A DNA stretch of 64,000 nucleotides. Origin: Prunus persica (Eukaryota; Streptophyta; Magnoliopsida; Rosales; Rosaceae). Below the pieces are notes generated by a model. It made no database searches and had not been told where the DNA came from. It saw only the letters and a list, made by a program, of their open reading frames with translations. Position numbers and translations under genes: made by a program. The stretch spans positions 7,368,566 to 7,432,565 of the forward strand of contig NC_034013.1 of the NCBI RefSeq assembly GCF_000346465.2. The letters run 5' to 3'. Positions 36,290 to 51,529 of the stretch are shown piece after piece (the first letter of the stretch is position 1; the number at the start of each line of letters is the position of its first letter).

Positions 36290-38250
36290 TGTCCTATTTC
36301 ATGGACCAATCGATATCTCATTGAGTCAAAACTTGGGGAACATCGTAATATGATGGGTGGAGTCATTTCGTGGGTTTTTAATGAAATTCAATGGCTAAAA
36401 CTATGCAATACATCAACCACTCCATTTCATCACGAACTTCGTACGAACCTGAATTCTCCAATTTCATGGACCAATCGATATCGGATTGAGTCCAAAACTT
36501 GGGGAACATCATAATACGGTGGGAGGAGTCATTTGGTGTCTTTTGAGTGAAATCCAATGGCTAAAACTATGCAATACACCAACCACTCCTTTCCAGAACG
36601 AACTTTGCACGAACCTGAATTGTCCAATATCTTGGACCAATCGATATCGGATTGAGTCCAAAACTTGGGGAACATCGTAATATGATGGGTGGAGTCATTT
36701 CGTGGGTTTTTAATGAAATTCAATGGCTAAAACTATGCAATACATCAACCACTCCATTTCATCACGAACTTCGTACGAACCTGAATTGTCCAATTTCATG
36801 GACCAATCGATATCGGATTGAGTCCAAAACTTGGGGAACATCATAATACGGTGGGAGGAGTCATTTGGTGGCTCTTGAGTGAAATCCAATCTCTACAACT
36901 ATGCAATATACCAACCACTCCATTTCATAACAAACTTCTTACGAACCTGAATTGTCCAATTTCGTGGACCAATTGATATCAGATTGAGTCAAAAACTTGG
37001 GGAACATAATAATACGGTGGGAGGAGTCATTTGGTGCAATTTGAGTGAAATCCAATCTCTACAACTTTGCAATACACCAACCACTCCATTTCATAACGAA
37101 CTTGAATTGTCCAATTTCATGGACCAATTGATATCGGATTAAGGCCAAAACTTGGGGAACATCATAATACGGTGGGAGGAGTCATTTGGTTGGTTTTGAG
37201 CGAAATCCAATCTCTACAACTATGCCATACACCAACCACTCCATTTCATAACGAACTTCGTACGAACCTGAATTCTCCAATTTCATGGACCAATCGATAT
37301 CGGATTGAGTACGAAACTTGGGGAACATCATAATACGGTGGGAGGCGTCATTTGGTGTGTTTTGAATGAAATCCAATGGCTAAAACTATGCAATACACCA
37401 ACCACTCCATTTCAGAACGAAGTTCCTACGAACCTGAATTGTCCAATTTCATGGACCAATCGTTATCGGATTGAGTCGAAAACTTTGGGAACATCATAAT
37501 ACGGTGGGAGGAGTCATTTGGTGTCTTTTGAGTGAAATCCAATGGCTAAAACTATGCAATACACCAACCACTCCTTTCCAGAACGAACTTTGCACGAACC
37601 TGAATTGTCCAATATCTTGGACCAATCGATATCGGATTGAGTCCAATACTTGGGGAACATCGTAATATGATGGGTGGAGTCATTTCGTGGGTTTTTAATG
37701 AAATTCAATGGCTAAAACTATGCAATACATCAACCACTCCATTTCATCACGAACTTCGTACGAACCTGAATTGTCCAATTTCATGGACCAATCGATATCG
37801 GATTGAGTCCAAAACTTGGGGAACATCATAATACGGTGGGAGGAGTCATTTGGTGGCTTTTGAGTGAAATCCAATCTCTACAACTATGCAATACGCCAAC
37901 CACTCCATTTCATAAAGCACTTCGTACGAACCTGAATTGTCCAATTTCATGAACCAATCGATATCGGATTGAGTCAAAACTTGGGGAACATCGTAATATG
38001 ATGGGTGGAGTCATTTGGTGTGTTTTGAATGAAATCCAATGGCTAAAACTATGCAATACACCAACCACTCCATTTCAGAACGAAGTTCGTATGAACCTGA
38101 ATTGTCCAATTTCATGGACCAATCGATATCAGATTGAGTCAAAACTTGGGGAACATCGTAATATGATGGGTGAAGTCATTTCGTGAGTTTTTAATGAAAT
38201 TCAATGGCTAAAACTATGCAATACACCAACCACTCCCTTTCATAACGAAC
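36290..38250 (+). repeat. Six-monomer (~985-bp) tandem duplication
   Basis: Monomers at 36.49-36.85 kb recur at 37.47-37.83 kb with offset 985. They share GAACTTTGCACGAACCTG (36600, 37585) and the GGGTTTTTAATGAAATTC variant (36706, 37691). The shortfall from 996 bp reflects an 11-bp deletion near 37100. Confidence 0.8.
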
Positions 38251-39389
38251 CTCGTACAAACCTGAATTGTCCAATTTCATGGACCAATCGATATCGGATT
38301 CAGTCCAAAACTTGGGGAACATCATAATACGGTGGGTGGAGTCATTTGGTGTCTTTTGAGTGAAATCCAATGGCTAAAACAATGCAATACACCAACCACT
38401 CTTTTTCAGAACGAACTTTGCACGAACCTGAATTGTCCAATTTCAGGGACCAATCGATATCGGATTGAGTCCAAAACTTTAGGAACATTATAATACGGTG
38501 GGAGGAGTCATTTGGTGGGTTTTGAGTGAAATCCAATCTCCACAACTATGCAATACACTAACCCCTCCATTTCAGAACGAACTTCGTTGGAACCTGAATA
38601 GTCCAAGTTCATGTACCAATGGATATCGGATTGAGTCCAAAACTTGGGGATCATCATAATACGGTGGGACAAGTCATTTGGTGGGATTTAAGTGAAATCC
38701 AATCTCTACAACTTTGCAATACACCAACCACTCCATTTCATAACGAACTTGAATTGTCGAATTTCATGGACCAGTTGATATCGGATTGAGGCCAAAACTT
38801 GGGGAACATCATAATACGGTGGGAGGAGTCATTTAGTTTCTTTTTGAGTGAAATCCAATCTCTACAACTATGCAATACAACAACCGCTCCATTTCATAAC
38901 GAACTTCGTACGAACCTGAATTGTCCAATTCCATGGACCAATCGATATCGGATTGAGTACGAAAGGTGGGGAACATCATAATATGGTGGGAGGAGTCATT
39001 TGGTGTGTTTTGAATGAAATTCAATGGCTAAAACTATGCAATACACCAACCACTCCATTTCAGAACGAAGTTCGTACGAACCTGAATTGTCCAATTTCAT
39101 GGACCAATTGATATCGGATTGAGTCCAAAACTTGGGGAACATCATAATACGGTGGGAGGAGTCATTTGGTGGCTTTTGAGTGAAATCCAATCTCTACAAC
39201 TATGCAATACGCCAACCACTAAATTTCATAAAGAACTTCGTACGAACCTCAATTGTCCAATTTCATGGACCAATCGATATCGGATTGAGTCCAAAACTTG
39301 GGGAACATCATAATATGATGGGAGGAGTCTTTTGGTGTATTTTGACTGAAATCCAATGGCTAAAACTATGCAATACACTAACCACTCCA

Positions 39390-39450
39390 TTTCAGAACGA
39401 ACATCATAATACGGTGGGAGGAGCCATTTTCTTCGACCAATCTATATCGG
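39390..39450 (+). repeat. Scrambled monomer
   Basis: CAGAACGAAC jumps back to ATCATAATACGGTGGG, then GAGCCATTTT jumps to CTTCGACCAATCTATATCGG. The first break shares GAAC between the two partners. Two breaks within 60 bp indicate template switching or repeated unequal exchange. Confidence 0.75.
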
Positions 39451-39769
39451 ATTGAGTCCAAAACATGGGGATCATCCTAATACGGTGGGAGGAGTCATTT
39501 GGTGTCTTTTGAGTGAAATCCAATCTCTAAAACTATGCAATTCACCAACCACTCCATTTCAGAACGAACTTCGTACGAACCTGAATTGTTTGATTTCATG
39601 GACCAATCGATATCGGATTGAGTCCAAAACTTGGGGGACATCATAATACGGTGGGAGGAGTCATTTGGTGACTTTTGAGTGAAATCCAATGGGTAAAACT
39701 ACGCAATACACTAACCACTCCATTTCAGAACGAACTTCGTACGAACCTGAATTGTCCAATTTCATGGAC

Positions 39770-40740
39770 CAATGGATATCGGATTGAGTCCAAAACTTGG
39801 GGAACATCATAATACGGTGGGAGGAGTCATTTGGCGGGTTTTGAGTGAAATCCTATTACTACAACTATGCAATACACCAACCACTCCATTTCAGAACGAA
39901 CTTCGTACGAACCTGAATAGTCCAATTTCATGTACCAATCGATATCGGATTGAGTCCAAAACTTGGGGAACATCATAATACGGTGGGAGGAGTCATTTGG
40001 CGGGTTTTGAGTGAAATCCAATCTCTACAACTATGCAATACACCAACCACTCCATTTCAGAACGAATTTTGTACGAACCTAAATAGTCCAATTTCATGTA
40101 CCAATCGATATTGGATTGAGTCCAAAACTTGGGGAACATCATAATATGATAGGAGGAGTCATTTGGTGTCTTTTGACTGAAATCCAATGGTTAAACTATG
40201 CAATACACGAACCCCTCCATTTCAGAACGAACTTCGTACGAACCTGAATTGTCCAATTTCATGAACCAATCGATATCGGATTGACTCCAAAACTTGGGGA
40301 ACATCGTAATACGGTGGGAGGAGTCATTTGGCGGGTTTTGAGTGAAATCCTATCACTACAACTATGCAATACACCAACCACTCCATTTCAGAACGAACTT
40401 CGTACGAACCTGAATAGTCCAATTTCGTGTACCAATCGATATCGGATTGAGTCCAAAACTTGGGGAACATCATAATACGGTGGGAGGAGTCATTTGGCGG
40501 GTTTTGAGTGAAATCCTATCACTACAACTATGCAATACACCAACCACTCCATTTCAGAACGAACGTCGTACGAACCTGAATAGTCCAATTTCATGTACCA
40601 ATCGATATCGGATTGAGTCCAAAACTTGGGGAACATCATAATACAGTGGGAGGAGTCATTTGGCGGGTTTTGTGTGAAATCCAATCTCTACAACTATTCA
40701 ATACACCAACCACTCCATTTCATAACGAACTTCGTACGAA
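39770..40740 (+). repeat. Run of near-identical single monomers
   Basis: Several monomers carry the linked variants GGCGGGTTTTGAGTGAAATCC, CCTGAATAGTCCAATTTC and CATGTACCAATCG at 166-bp spacing (for example 39.9, 40.1, 40.4 and 40.6 kb). This points to recent amplification of one monomer. Confidence 0.75.
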
Positions 40741-41269
40741 CCTGAGTTGTCCAATTTCTTGGACTAATCTATATCGGATTGAGTCCAAAACTTGGGGATT
40801 ATCCTAATACGGTGGGAGGAGTCATTTGATGTCTTTTGAGTGTAATGCAATCTCTAAAACTATGCAATACACCAACCACTCCTTTTCAGAACGAACTTCG
40901 TACGAACCTGAATTGTCCAATTTCATGGACCAATCAATATCGGATTGAGTCCAACACCTGAGGAACATCATAATATAATGGGAGGAGTCATTTGGTGACT
41001 TTTGAGTGAAATCCAATACCTAAAACTATGCAATACACTAACTACTGCAATTCAGAAAGAACTTCGTACGATCCTGAATAGTCCAATTTCATGTACCAAT
41101 CGATATCGGATTGAGTCCAAAACCTGGGGAACATCATAATATAATGGGAGGAGTCATTTGGTGACTTTTCAGTGAAATTCAATGGGTAAAACTATGCAAT
41201 ACACTAGCCACACCATTTCAGAACGAACTTCGTACGAACTTGAATTGTCGAATTTAATGGACCAATCGA

Positions 41270-44200
41270 TATCGGATTGAGTCCAAAACTTGGGGAACAT
41301 CATAATACGGTGGGTGAAGTCATTTGGTGGGTTTTGAGTAAAATCCAGTCTCTACAACTATGCAATACACCAACCACTCCATTTTGGAACGAACTTTGTA
41401 CGAGCCTGAATTGTCCAATTTCATGGACCAATCGATATCGGATTGCTTCCAAAACTTGGGAAACAGCATAATATGATGGGGCAAGTCATTTGGTGTTTTT
41501 GCCTGAAATCCAATGGCTAAAACTATGCAATACACCAACCACTCCATTTCAGAACGAACTTCGTACGAATCTAAATTGTCCAATTTCATGGACCAATCGA
41601 TATCGGATTGAGCCCAAAACTTCTGGAACATCATAATACGGTGGGAGGAGTCATTTGGTGGATTTTGAGTGAAATCCAATCTCTACAACTATGCAACACA
41701 CCAACCACTCCTTTTCATAACGAACTTTGTACGAGCCTGAATTGTCCAATTTCATAGACCAATCGATATCAGATTGAGTCCAAAACTTGGGGAACATCAT
41801 AATACGGTGGGTGAAGTCATTTGGTGGGTTTTGAGTAAAATCCAATCTCTACAACTATGCAATACACCAACCACTCCATTTCAGAACGAACTTTGTACGA
41901 GCCTGAATTGTCCAATTTCATGGACCAATCGATATCGGATTGAGTCCAAAACTTGGGGAACATCATAATATGATGGGACAAGTCATTTGGTGTTTTTACC
42001 TGAAATCCAATGGCTAAAACTATGCAATACACCAACCACTCCATTTTAGAACGAACTTCGTACGGACCTGAATTGTCCAATTTCATGGACCAATCGGTAT
42101 CGCATTGTGTCCAAAACTTGGGGAACATCATAATACGGTGGGTGAAGTCATTTGGTGGGTTTTGAGTAAAATCCAATCTCTACACCTATGCAATACACCA
42201 ACCACTCTATTTCAGAACGAACTTTGTACGAGCCTGAATTATCCAATTTCATGGACCAATTCATATCGGATTGAGTCCAAAACTTGGGGAACATCATAAT
42301 ATGATGGGACAAGTCATTTGGTGTTTTTACCTGAAATCCAATGGCTAAAGCTATGCCATACACCAACCACTCCATTTCATAACGAACTTCGTACGAACCT
42401 GAATTGTCCAATTTCATGGACCAATCGATATCGGATTGAGTCCAAAACTTGGGGAACATCAAGATACGGTGGGTGAAGTCATTTGGTGGGTTTTGAGTAA
42501 AATCCAATCTCTACAACTATGCAACACACCAACCATTCCATTTCAGAACGAACGTTGTACGAGCCTGAATTGTCCAATTTCATGGACCAATCGATATCGG
42601 ATTGAGTCCAAAACATGGGGAACATCATAATATGATGGGACAAGTCATTTGGTGTTTGTGCATGAAATCCAATGGCTAAAACTATGCAATACACCAACCA
42701 CTCCATTTCAGAACGAACTTCGTACGAATCTGAATTCTCCAATTTCATGGACCAATCGATATCGGATTGAGTCCAAAACTTCTGGAACATCATAATACGG
42801 TGGGAGGAGTCATTTGGTGGATTTTGAGTGAAATCCAATCTCTACAACTATACAATACACCAACCACTCCTTTTAAGAACGAACTTCGTACGAACCTGAA
42901 TTGTCCAATTTCAGGGACCAATCGATATCGGATTGAGTCCAAAACCTGGGGAACATCATAATATAATGGGAGGAGTCATTTGGTGACTTTTCAGTGAAAT
43001 TCAATGGGTAAAACTATGCAATACACTAGCCACCCCATTTCAGAACGAACTTCGTACGAACGTGAATTGTCGAATTTCATGGACCAATCGATATCGGATT
43101 GAGTCCAAAACTTGGGGAACATCATAATACGGTGGGTGAAGTCATTTGGTGGGTTTTGAGTAAAATCCAGTCTCTACAACTATGCAATACACCAACCACT
43201 CCATTTCGGAATGAACTTTGTACGAGCCTGAATTGTCCAATTTCATGGACCAATCGATATCGGATTGAGTCCAAAACTTGGGGAACAGCAAGTCATTTGG
43301 TGTTTTTGCCTGAAATCCAATGGCTAAAACTATGCAATACACCAACCACTCCATTTCAGAACGAACTTCGTACGAATCTAAATTGTCCAATTTCATGGAC
43401 CAATCGATATCGGATTGAGCCCAAAACTTCTGGAACATCATAATACGGTGGGAGGAGTCATTTGGTGGATTTTGAGTGAAATCCAATCTCTACAACTATG
43501 CAATACACCAACCACTCCTTTTCATAACGAACTTCGTACGAGCCTGAATTGTCCAATTTCATAGACCAATCGATATCAGATTGAGTCCAAAACTTGGGGA
43601 ACATCATAATACGGTGGGTGAAGTCATTTGGTGGGTTTTGAGTAAAATCCAATAGCTAAAACTATGCAATACACCAACCACTCCATTTCAGAACGAACTT
43701 TGTACGAGCCTGAATTGTCCAATTTCATGGACCAATCGATATCGGATTGAGTCCAAAACTTGGGGAACATCATAATATGATGGGACAAGTCATTTGGTGT
43801 TTTTACCTGAAATCCAATGGCTAAAACTATGCAATACACCAACCACTCCATTTTAGACGAACTTCGTACGAACCTGAATTGTCCAATTTCATGGACCAAT
43901 CAGTATCGGATTGTGTCCAAAACTTGGGGAACATCAACATACGGTGGGTGAAGTCATTTGGTGGGTTTTGAGTAAAATCCAATCTCTACAACTATGCAAC
44001 ACACCAACCATTCCATTTCAAAACAAACCTTGTACGAGCCTGAATTGTCCAATTTCATGGACCAATCGATATTGGATTGAGTCCAAAACATGGGGAACAT
44101 CATAATATGATGGGACAAGTCATTTGGTGTTTTTGCCTGAAATCCAATGGCTAAAACTATGCAATACACCAACCACTCCATTTCAGAATGAACTTCGTAC

Positions 44201-44320
44201 GAATCTGAATTGTCCAATTTCATGGACCAATCGATATCGGATTGAGTCCAAAACTTCTGGAACATCATAATACGGTGGGAGGAGTCATTTGGTGGATTTT
44301 GAGTGAAATGCAATCTCTAC
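41270..44320 (+). repeat. Dimeric higher-order repeat, 331 bp, itself duplicated at ~1.82 kb
   Basis: One partner monomer reads GGGTGAAGTCATTTGGTGGG with GAGTAAAATCC; the other reads GGGACAAGTCATTTGGTG with TTTTTACCTGAAATCC or TTTTTGCCTGAAATCC and is about 1 bp short. Units start 331 bp apart at 41817, 42148 and 42479. A larger offset of about 1822 bp links 41.28 kb with 43.10 kb and following sequence. The pair-wise alternation is the clearest higher-order repeat in the window. Confidence 0.88.
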
Positions 44321-47300
44321 AACTATGCAATACACCAACCACTCAATTTCATAACAAACTTCGTACGAACATGAATTGTCCAATTTCATGGACCAATCGA
44401 TATCGGATTGAGTCCAAAACCTAGGGAACATCATAATACGGTGGGAGGAGTCATTTGGTGGGTTTTGAGTGAAATCCAATGTCTACAACTATGCAATCCA
44501 CCAACCACTCCATTTCATAACGAACTTCGTACGAACCTGAATTGTCCAATTTCATGGACCAATCGATATCGTATTGAGTCCAAAACTTGGGGAACATCAG
44601 AATATGATGGGAGGAGTCATTTGGTGTCTTTTGCCTGAAATCCAATGACCAAAACTATGCAATACTCCGGCCACTCCATTTCAGAACGAACTTCGTACGA
44701 ACCTGAATTGTCCAATTTCATGGACCAATCGATATCGGATAGAGTCCAAAACTTCCGGAACATCATAATACGGTGGGAGGAGTCATTTGGTGGATTTTGA
44801 GTGAAATCCAATCTCTACAACTATGCAATACACCAACCACTCCTTTTCATGACGAACTTCGTACGAACCTGAATTGTTCAATTTCATGGACCAATCGATA
44901 TCGGATTGAGTCCAAAACTTGGGGAAGATCATAATATGATGGGAGGAGTCATTTGGTGATTTTTGCCTGAAATCCAATGGCTAAAACTATGCAATACACC
45001 AACCACTCCATTTCAGAACGAACTTCGTACGAACCTGAATTGTCCAATTTCATGGACCAATCGATATCGGATTGAGGCCAAAACTTGGGAAACATCATAA
45101 TATGATGGTTGGAGTCATTTGGCGACATTTGAGTGAAATCCAATGGCTTAAACTATGCAATACAGTAACCACTCCATTTCATAACGAACTTCATACGCTC
45201 CTGAATTGTCCAATTTCATGGACTAATCGATATCTGATTGAGTCCAAAACTTAGGGAACATCATAATATGATGGGAAGAGTCATTTGGTGACTTTTGAGT
45301 GAAATCCAATGGCTAAAACTATGCAATACACTAACCACACCATTTCAGAACGAACTTCCTAAGAACCTGAATTGTCCAATTTCATGGACCAATCGATGTC
45401 GGATTCAGTCCAAAACTTGGGGAACATCATCATATAATGGGAGGAGTCATTTGGTGACTTTTGAGTGCAATCCAATGGCTAAAACTACGCAATACACTAA
45501 CCACTCCATTTCAGAATGAACTTCGTACGACCCTGAATTGTCCAATTTCATGGACCAATCGATATCGGATTGAGTCCGAAACTTGGGGAACATCATAATA
45601 TGATGGGAAGAGTCATTTGGTGCCTTTTGAGTGAAATCCAATGGCTAAAACTATGCAATACACGAACCACTCCATTTCATAACGAACTTCGTACGAGCCT
45701 GGATTGTCCAATTTCGTGGACCAATCGATATCGGATTGAGTCCGAAACTTGAGGAACAACTTAATATGATGGGAGGAGTCATTTGGTGGCTTTTGAGTGA
45801 AATCCAATGGCAAAAACTATGCAATACACCAACCACACCATTTCAGAACGAACTTCGTACGAACCTGAATTGTCCAATTTCATGGACCAATCGATATCGG
45901 ATTGAGTCCAAAACTTGGGGAACATCATAATACGGTGGGAGGAGTCATTTGGTGGCTTTTGAGTGAAATCCAATCTCAACAACTATACAATACACCAACC
46001 ACTCCATTTCATAACGAACTTCGTACGAACCTGAAATGTCCAATTTCGTGGACCAATCGATATCGGATTGAGTCCAAAACTTGGGGAACATCCTAATACG
46101 GTGGGAGGAGTCATTTGGTGTCTTTTGAGTGAAATCCTATGGCTAAAACCATGCAAGACACCAACCACGCTCTTTCAGAACGAACGTCGTATGAACCTGG
46201 ATTGCCCAATTTCATGGACCAATCGATATCGGATTGAGTCCAAAACTTGGGGAGCATCATAATATGATGGGAGGAGTCATTTGGTGCCTTTTGAGTGAAT
46301 CCAATCTCTACAACTATGCAATACACCAACCAGTCCATTTCATAACAAACTTCGTAGAAACATGAATTGTCCAATTTGATGGACCAATCGATATCGGATT
46401 GAGTCCAAAGTTTGGGGAACATCCTAATACGGTGGGAGGAGTCATTTGGTGCCTTTTGCCTGAAATCCAATGGCTAAAACTATGCAATACACCAACCACT
46501 CCATTTCAGAACGAACTTCGTACGAACCTGAATTGTCCAATTTCATGGACCAAGCGATATCGGATTGAGGCCAAAACTTGGGAAACAACATAATATGATG
46601 GTTGGAGTCATTTGGTGACATTTGAGTGAAATCCAATGGCTTAAACTGTGCAATACAGTAACCACTCCATTTCATAACGAACTTCATACGCTCCTGAATT
46701 GTCCAATTTCATGGACCAATCGATATCTGATTGAGTCCAAAACTTAGGGAACATCATAATATGATGGGAAGAGTCATTTGGTGACTTTTGAGTGAAATCC
46801 AATGGCTAAAACTATGCAATACACTAACCACTCCATTTCAGAACGAACTTTGTACGAACCTGAATTGTCCAATTTCATGGACCAATCGATATCGGATTGA
46901 GTCCAAAACTTGGGGAACATCCTAATGCGGTGGGAGGAGTCATTTGGTGGCTTTTGAGTGAAATCCAATCTCAACAACTATACAATACACCAACCACTCC
47001 ATTTCATAACGAACTTCGTACGAACCTGAATTGTCCAATTTCATGGACCAATCGATATCAGATTGAGTCCAAAACTTGGGGAACATCATAATACGGTGGG
47101 AGGAGTCATTTCGTGTCTTTTGAGTGAAATCCTATGGCTAAAACTATGCAATACACCAACCACTCCATTTCAGAACGAACTTCGTACGAACCTGAATTCT
47201 ACAATTTGATGGACCAATCGATATCGGATTGAGTCCAAAAACTTGGGGAACATCATAATACAGTGGGAGGAGTCGTTTGGTGTCTTTTGAGTGTAATCCA

Positions 47301-47970
47301 ATGGCTAAAACTATGATATACTCCAACCACTCCATTTCAGAACGAACTTCGTATGAACCTGAATTGTCCAAGTTCATGGGCCAATCGATATCGGGTTGAG
47401 TCCAAAACTTGGGATACATCATAATACGGTGGGAGGAGACATTCGGTGTCTTTTGAGTGTAATCCAATGGCTAAAACTATGCAATACTCCAACCATTCCA
47501 TTTCAGAACGAACTTCGTACGAACCTGAATTGTCCCATTTCAAGGACCAATCGATATCGGGCTGAGTCCAAAACTTGGGGAACATCATAATACTGTGGGA
47601 TGAGTCATTTGGTGAATTTTGAGTGAAATCCAATCTCTACAACAACGCAATACACCAACCACTCCATTTCATAATGAACTTCGTAGGAACTTGAATTGTC
47701 CAATTTCATGGACCAGTCGATATCGGATTGAGTCCAAAACTTGGGGAACATCATAATATGATGGGAGGAGTCATTTGGTGCCTTTTGAGTGAATCCAATC
47801 TCTACAACTATGCAATACACCAACCACTCAATTTCATAACAAACTTCGTACGAACATGAATTGTCCAATTTCATGGACCAATCGATATCGGATTGAGTCC
47901 AAAACCTAGGGAACATCATAATACGGTGGGAGGAGTCATTTGGTGGGTTTTGAGTGAAATCCAATGTCTA
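44280..47970 (+). repeat. Block with long-range copies (offsets ~995, ~1.49 and ~3.49 kb)
   Basis: 45.07-45.27 kb resembles 46.57-46.76 kb (TACAGTAACCACTCC, CATACGCTCCTGAATTGTCC). 45.90-46.05 kb resembles 46.90-47.05 kb (AATCTCAACAACTATACAATACACC). 44.35-44.5 kb resembles 47.83-48.0 kb (CTCAATTTCATAACAAACTT, AACCTAGGGAAC). These overlapping offsets suggest several rounds of exchange. Confidence 0.7.
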
Positions 47971-50900
47971 CAACTATGCAATCCACCAACCACTCCATTT
48001 CATAACGAACTTCGTACGAACCTGAATTGTCCAATTTGAAGGACCAATCGATATCGGATTCAATCCAAAACTTGGGGAACATCGTAATACGGTGGGAGGA
48101 GTCATTTGGTGGTGCATTTTGGGTGAAATCCAATCTCTACAACTATGCAATACACCAACTACTCCATTTCATAACAAACTTCGTATGAACCTGAATTGTC
48201 CAATTTCTTGGACCAATCTATATCGGATTGAGTCCAAAACTTGGGGGTTCATAATAAGACAGTGGGAGGAGTCATTCGGTGGGATTTGAGTGATATCCAA
48301 TGGCTAAAACTATGCAATACACTAACCACTACATTTCAGAACGAAATTCGTACGAACCTGAATTCTCCAATTTGATGGACCAATCGATATCGGATTGAGT
48401 CCAAAACTTGGGGAACATCATAATACAGTGGGAGGAGTCATTTGTTGTCTTTTGAGTGTAATCCAATGGGATAAACTATGCAATACTTCAACCACTCCAC
48501 TTCAGAACGAGCTTCGTTCGAACATGAATTGTCCAATTTCATGGACCAATAGATATCGGGTTGAGTCCAAAACTTGGGGAACATCATAATACGTTGGGAG
48601 GAGTCATTTGGTGTCTTTTGAGTGTAATCCAATGGCTAAAACTATGCAATACTCCAACCACTCCATTTCAGAACGAACTTCGTACGAACCTGAATTGTCC
48701 CATTTCATGGACCAATCGATATCGGGTTGAGTCCAAAACTTGGGAAACATCATAATATGGTGGGAGGAGTCATTTGGTGGGTTTTGAGTGAAATCCAATC
48801 TCTACAACTATGCAATACACCAACCATTCCATTTCATAAAGAACTTCGTACGAACCTGAATTGTCCAATTTGATGGACCAATCGATATCGGATTGAGTCC
48901 AAAAGTTGGGGAACATCATAATACAGTGGGACGAGTCATTGGGTGGCTTTTGAGTGAAATCCAATCTCTTCAACTATGCAATGCACCAACTACTCCATTT
49001 CATAACGAACTTCGTACGAACCTAAATTGTCCAATTTGATGGAACAATCGATATCGGATTGAGTCCAAAACTTGTGGAACATCATAATACGGTGGGAGGA
49101 GTCATTTGGTGTATTTTGAGTGAAATCCAATCTCTACAACTATGCAATACAACAACCACTCCATTTCATAACGAACTTCGTATGAACCTGAATTGTCCAA
49201 TTTCTTGGACCAATCTATATCGGATTGAGTCCAAAACTTGGGGATCATAATAATACAGTGGGAGGAGTCATTTGGTGGGAATTGAGTGAAATCCAATGGC
49301 TAAAACTATGCAATACACTAACCACTCCATTTTAGAACGAACTTCGTACGAACCTGCATTCTCCAATTTGACGGACCAGTCGATATCGTATTGAGCCCAA
49401 AACTTTGGGAACATCATAATACCGTGGGAGGAGTCATTTGGTGGGTTTTGAGTGAAATCCAATGGCTAAAACTATGCAATACACTAACCACTCCATTTTA
49501 GAACGAACTTCGTACGAACCTGAATTGTCCAATTTCATGGACCAATCGATATCGGATTGAGTCCAAAACTTGAGGAACATCCTAATACGGTGGGAGGAGT
49601 CATTTGGTGTCTTTTGAGTGAAATCCAATGGCTAAGACTATGCAATACACCAACCGCTCCATTTCAGAATGAACTTCGTACGAACCTGAATTGTCCAATT
49701 TCATGGACCAATCGATATCGGATTGAGTCCAAAACTTGGGGAACATCATAATATGGTGGGAGGAGTCATTTGGTGGGTTTTGAGAGGAATCCAATCTCTA
49801 CAACTACGCAATACACCAACCACTCCATTTCATAATGAACTTCGTATGAACCTGAATTGTCCAATTTCATGGACCAATCAATATCGGATTGAGTCCACAA
49901 CTTGAGGAACATCCTAATACGGTGGGAGTAGTCATTTGGTGTCTTTTGAGTGAAATCCAATGGCCAAGACTATGCAATACATCAACCGCTCCATTTCATA
50001 ACGAACTTCGTGCGAACCTGAATTGTCCAATTTCATGGACCAATTGATATCGGATTGAGTCCAAAACTAGGGGATCATCATAATACGGTGGGAGAAGTCA
50101 TTTGGTGTCTTTTGAGTGAAATCCAATGGCTAAAACTATGCAATACACTAACCACTCCATTTCAGAACGAACTGCATACGAACCTGAATTGTCCAATTTC
50201 ATGGACCAATCGATATCGGATTGAGTCCAAAACTTGGGGATCATCATAATATGGTGGGAGGAGTCATCTGACGGGTTTTGAGAGAAATCCAATCTCTACA
50301 ACTATGCAATACACCAACCACTGAATTTCATAACGAACTTCGTACGAACCTGAACTGTCCAATTTCATGGACCAATCGATATCGAATTCAGTCCAAAACT
50401 TGGGGAACACCATAATACGGTTGCAGGAGTCATTTGGCGGGTTTTGAGTGGAATCCAATCTCTACAACTATGCAATACACCAACCACTCCATTTCATAAC
50501 AAACTTTGTACGAACCTGAATTGTCCAATTTCTTGGACCAATCTATATTGGATTGAGTCCAAAACTTTGGGATCCTCATAATATGGTGGGAGGAGTCATT
50601 TGGTGGGATTTGAGTGAAATCCAATCTCTACAACTATGCAATACACCAACCACTCCATTTCATAACGAGCTTCGTACGAACATGAATTGTCCAATTTTAT
50701 GGACCAATCGATATCGGATTGAATCCAAAACTTGGGGAACATCATAATACAGTGGGACGAGTCATTTGGTGGGTTTTAAGTCAAATCCAATCTCTAGAAC
50801 TATCCAATACACCAATCACTTCATTTCATAACGAACTTCGTACGAACCTGAATTATACAATTTCATGGACCAATCGATATCGGATTGAGTCCAAAACCTG

Positions 50901-51529
50901 GGGAACATCATAATACGGTGGGACGAGTCATTTGGAGTCTTTCGAGTGAAATCCAATGGCTAAAACTATGCAATACACCAACCACTCCATTTCAGAACGA
51001 ACTTCATACGAACCTGAATTATCCAATTTCATGGACCAATCGATATCGGATTGAGTCCAAAACTTGGGGAACATCATAATATGGTGGGAGGAGTCATTTG
51101 GTGGGTTTTGAGTGAAATCCAGTCTCTACAACTATGCAATACACCAAGCACTCCATTTCAGAACGAACTTCGTACGAACCTGATTGTCCAATTATACGGA
51201 CCAATCGATATCGGATTGGGTCCAAAACTTGGGGATCATCATAATATGGTGGGAGGAGTCATTTGGTGAGTGAAATCCAATCTCTACAACTATGCAATAG
51301 ACCAACCACTCCATTTCAGAACGAACTTTGTACGAGCCTGAATTGTCCAATTTCATGGACCAATCGATATCGGATTGAGTCCAAAACCTGGGGAACATCC
51401 AAATACGGTGGGATGAGTCATTTGGTGCCTTTTGAGTTAAATTCTATGACTAAAACTCTGCAATACACCAACCACCCCATTTCAGAACGAACTTCGAATG
51501 AACCTAAGTTGTCCAATTTCATGGACCAA

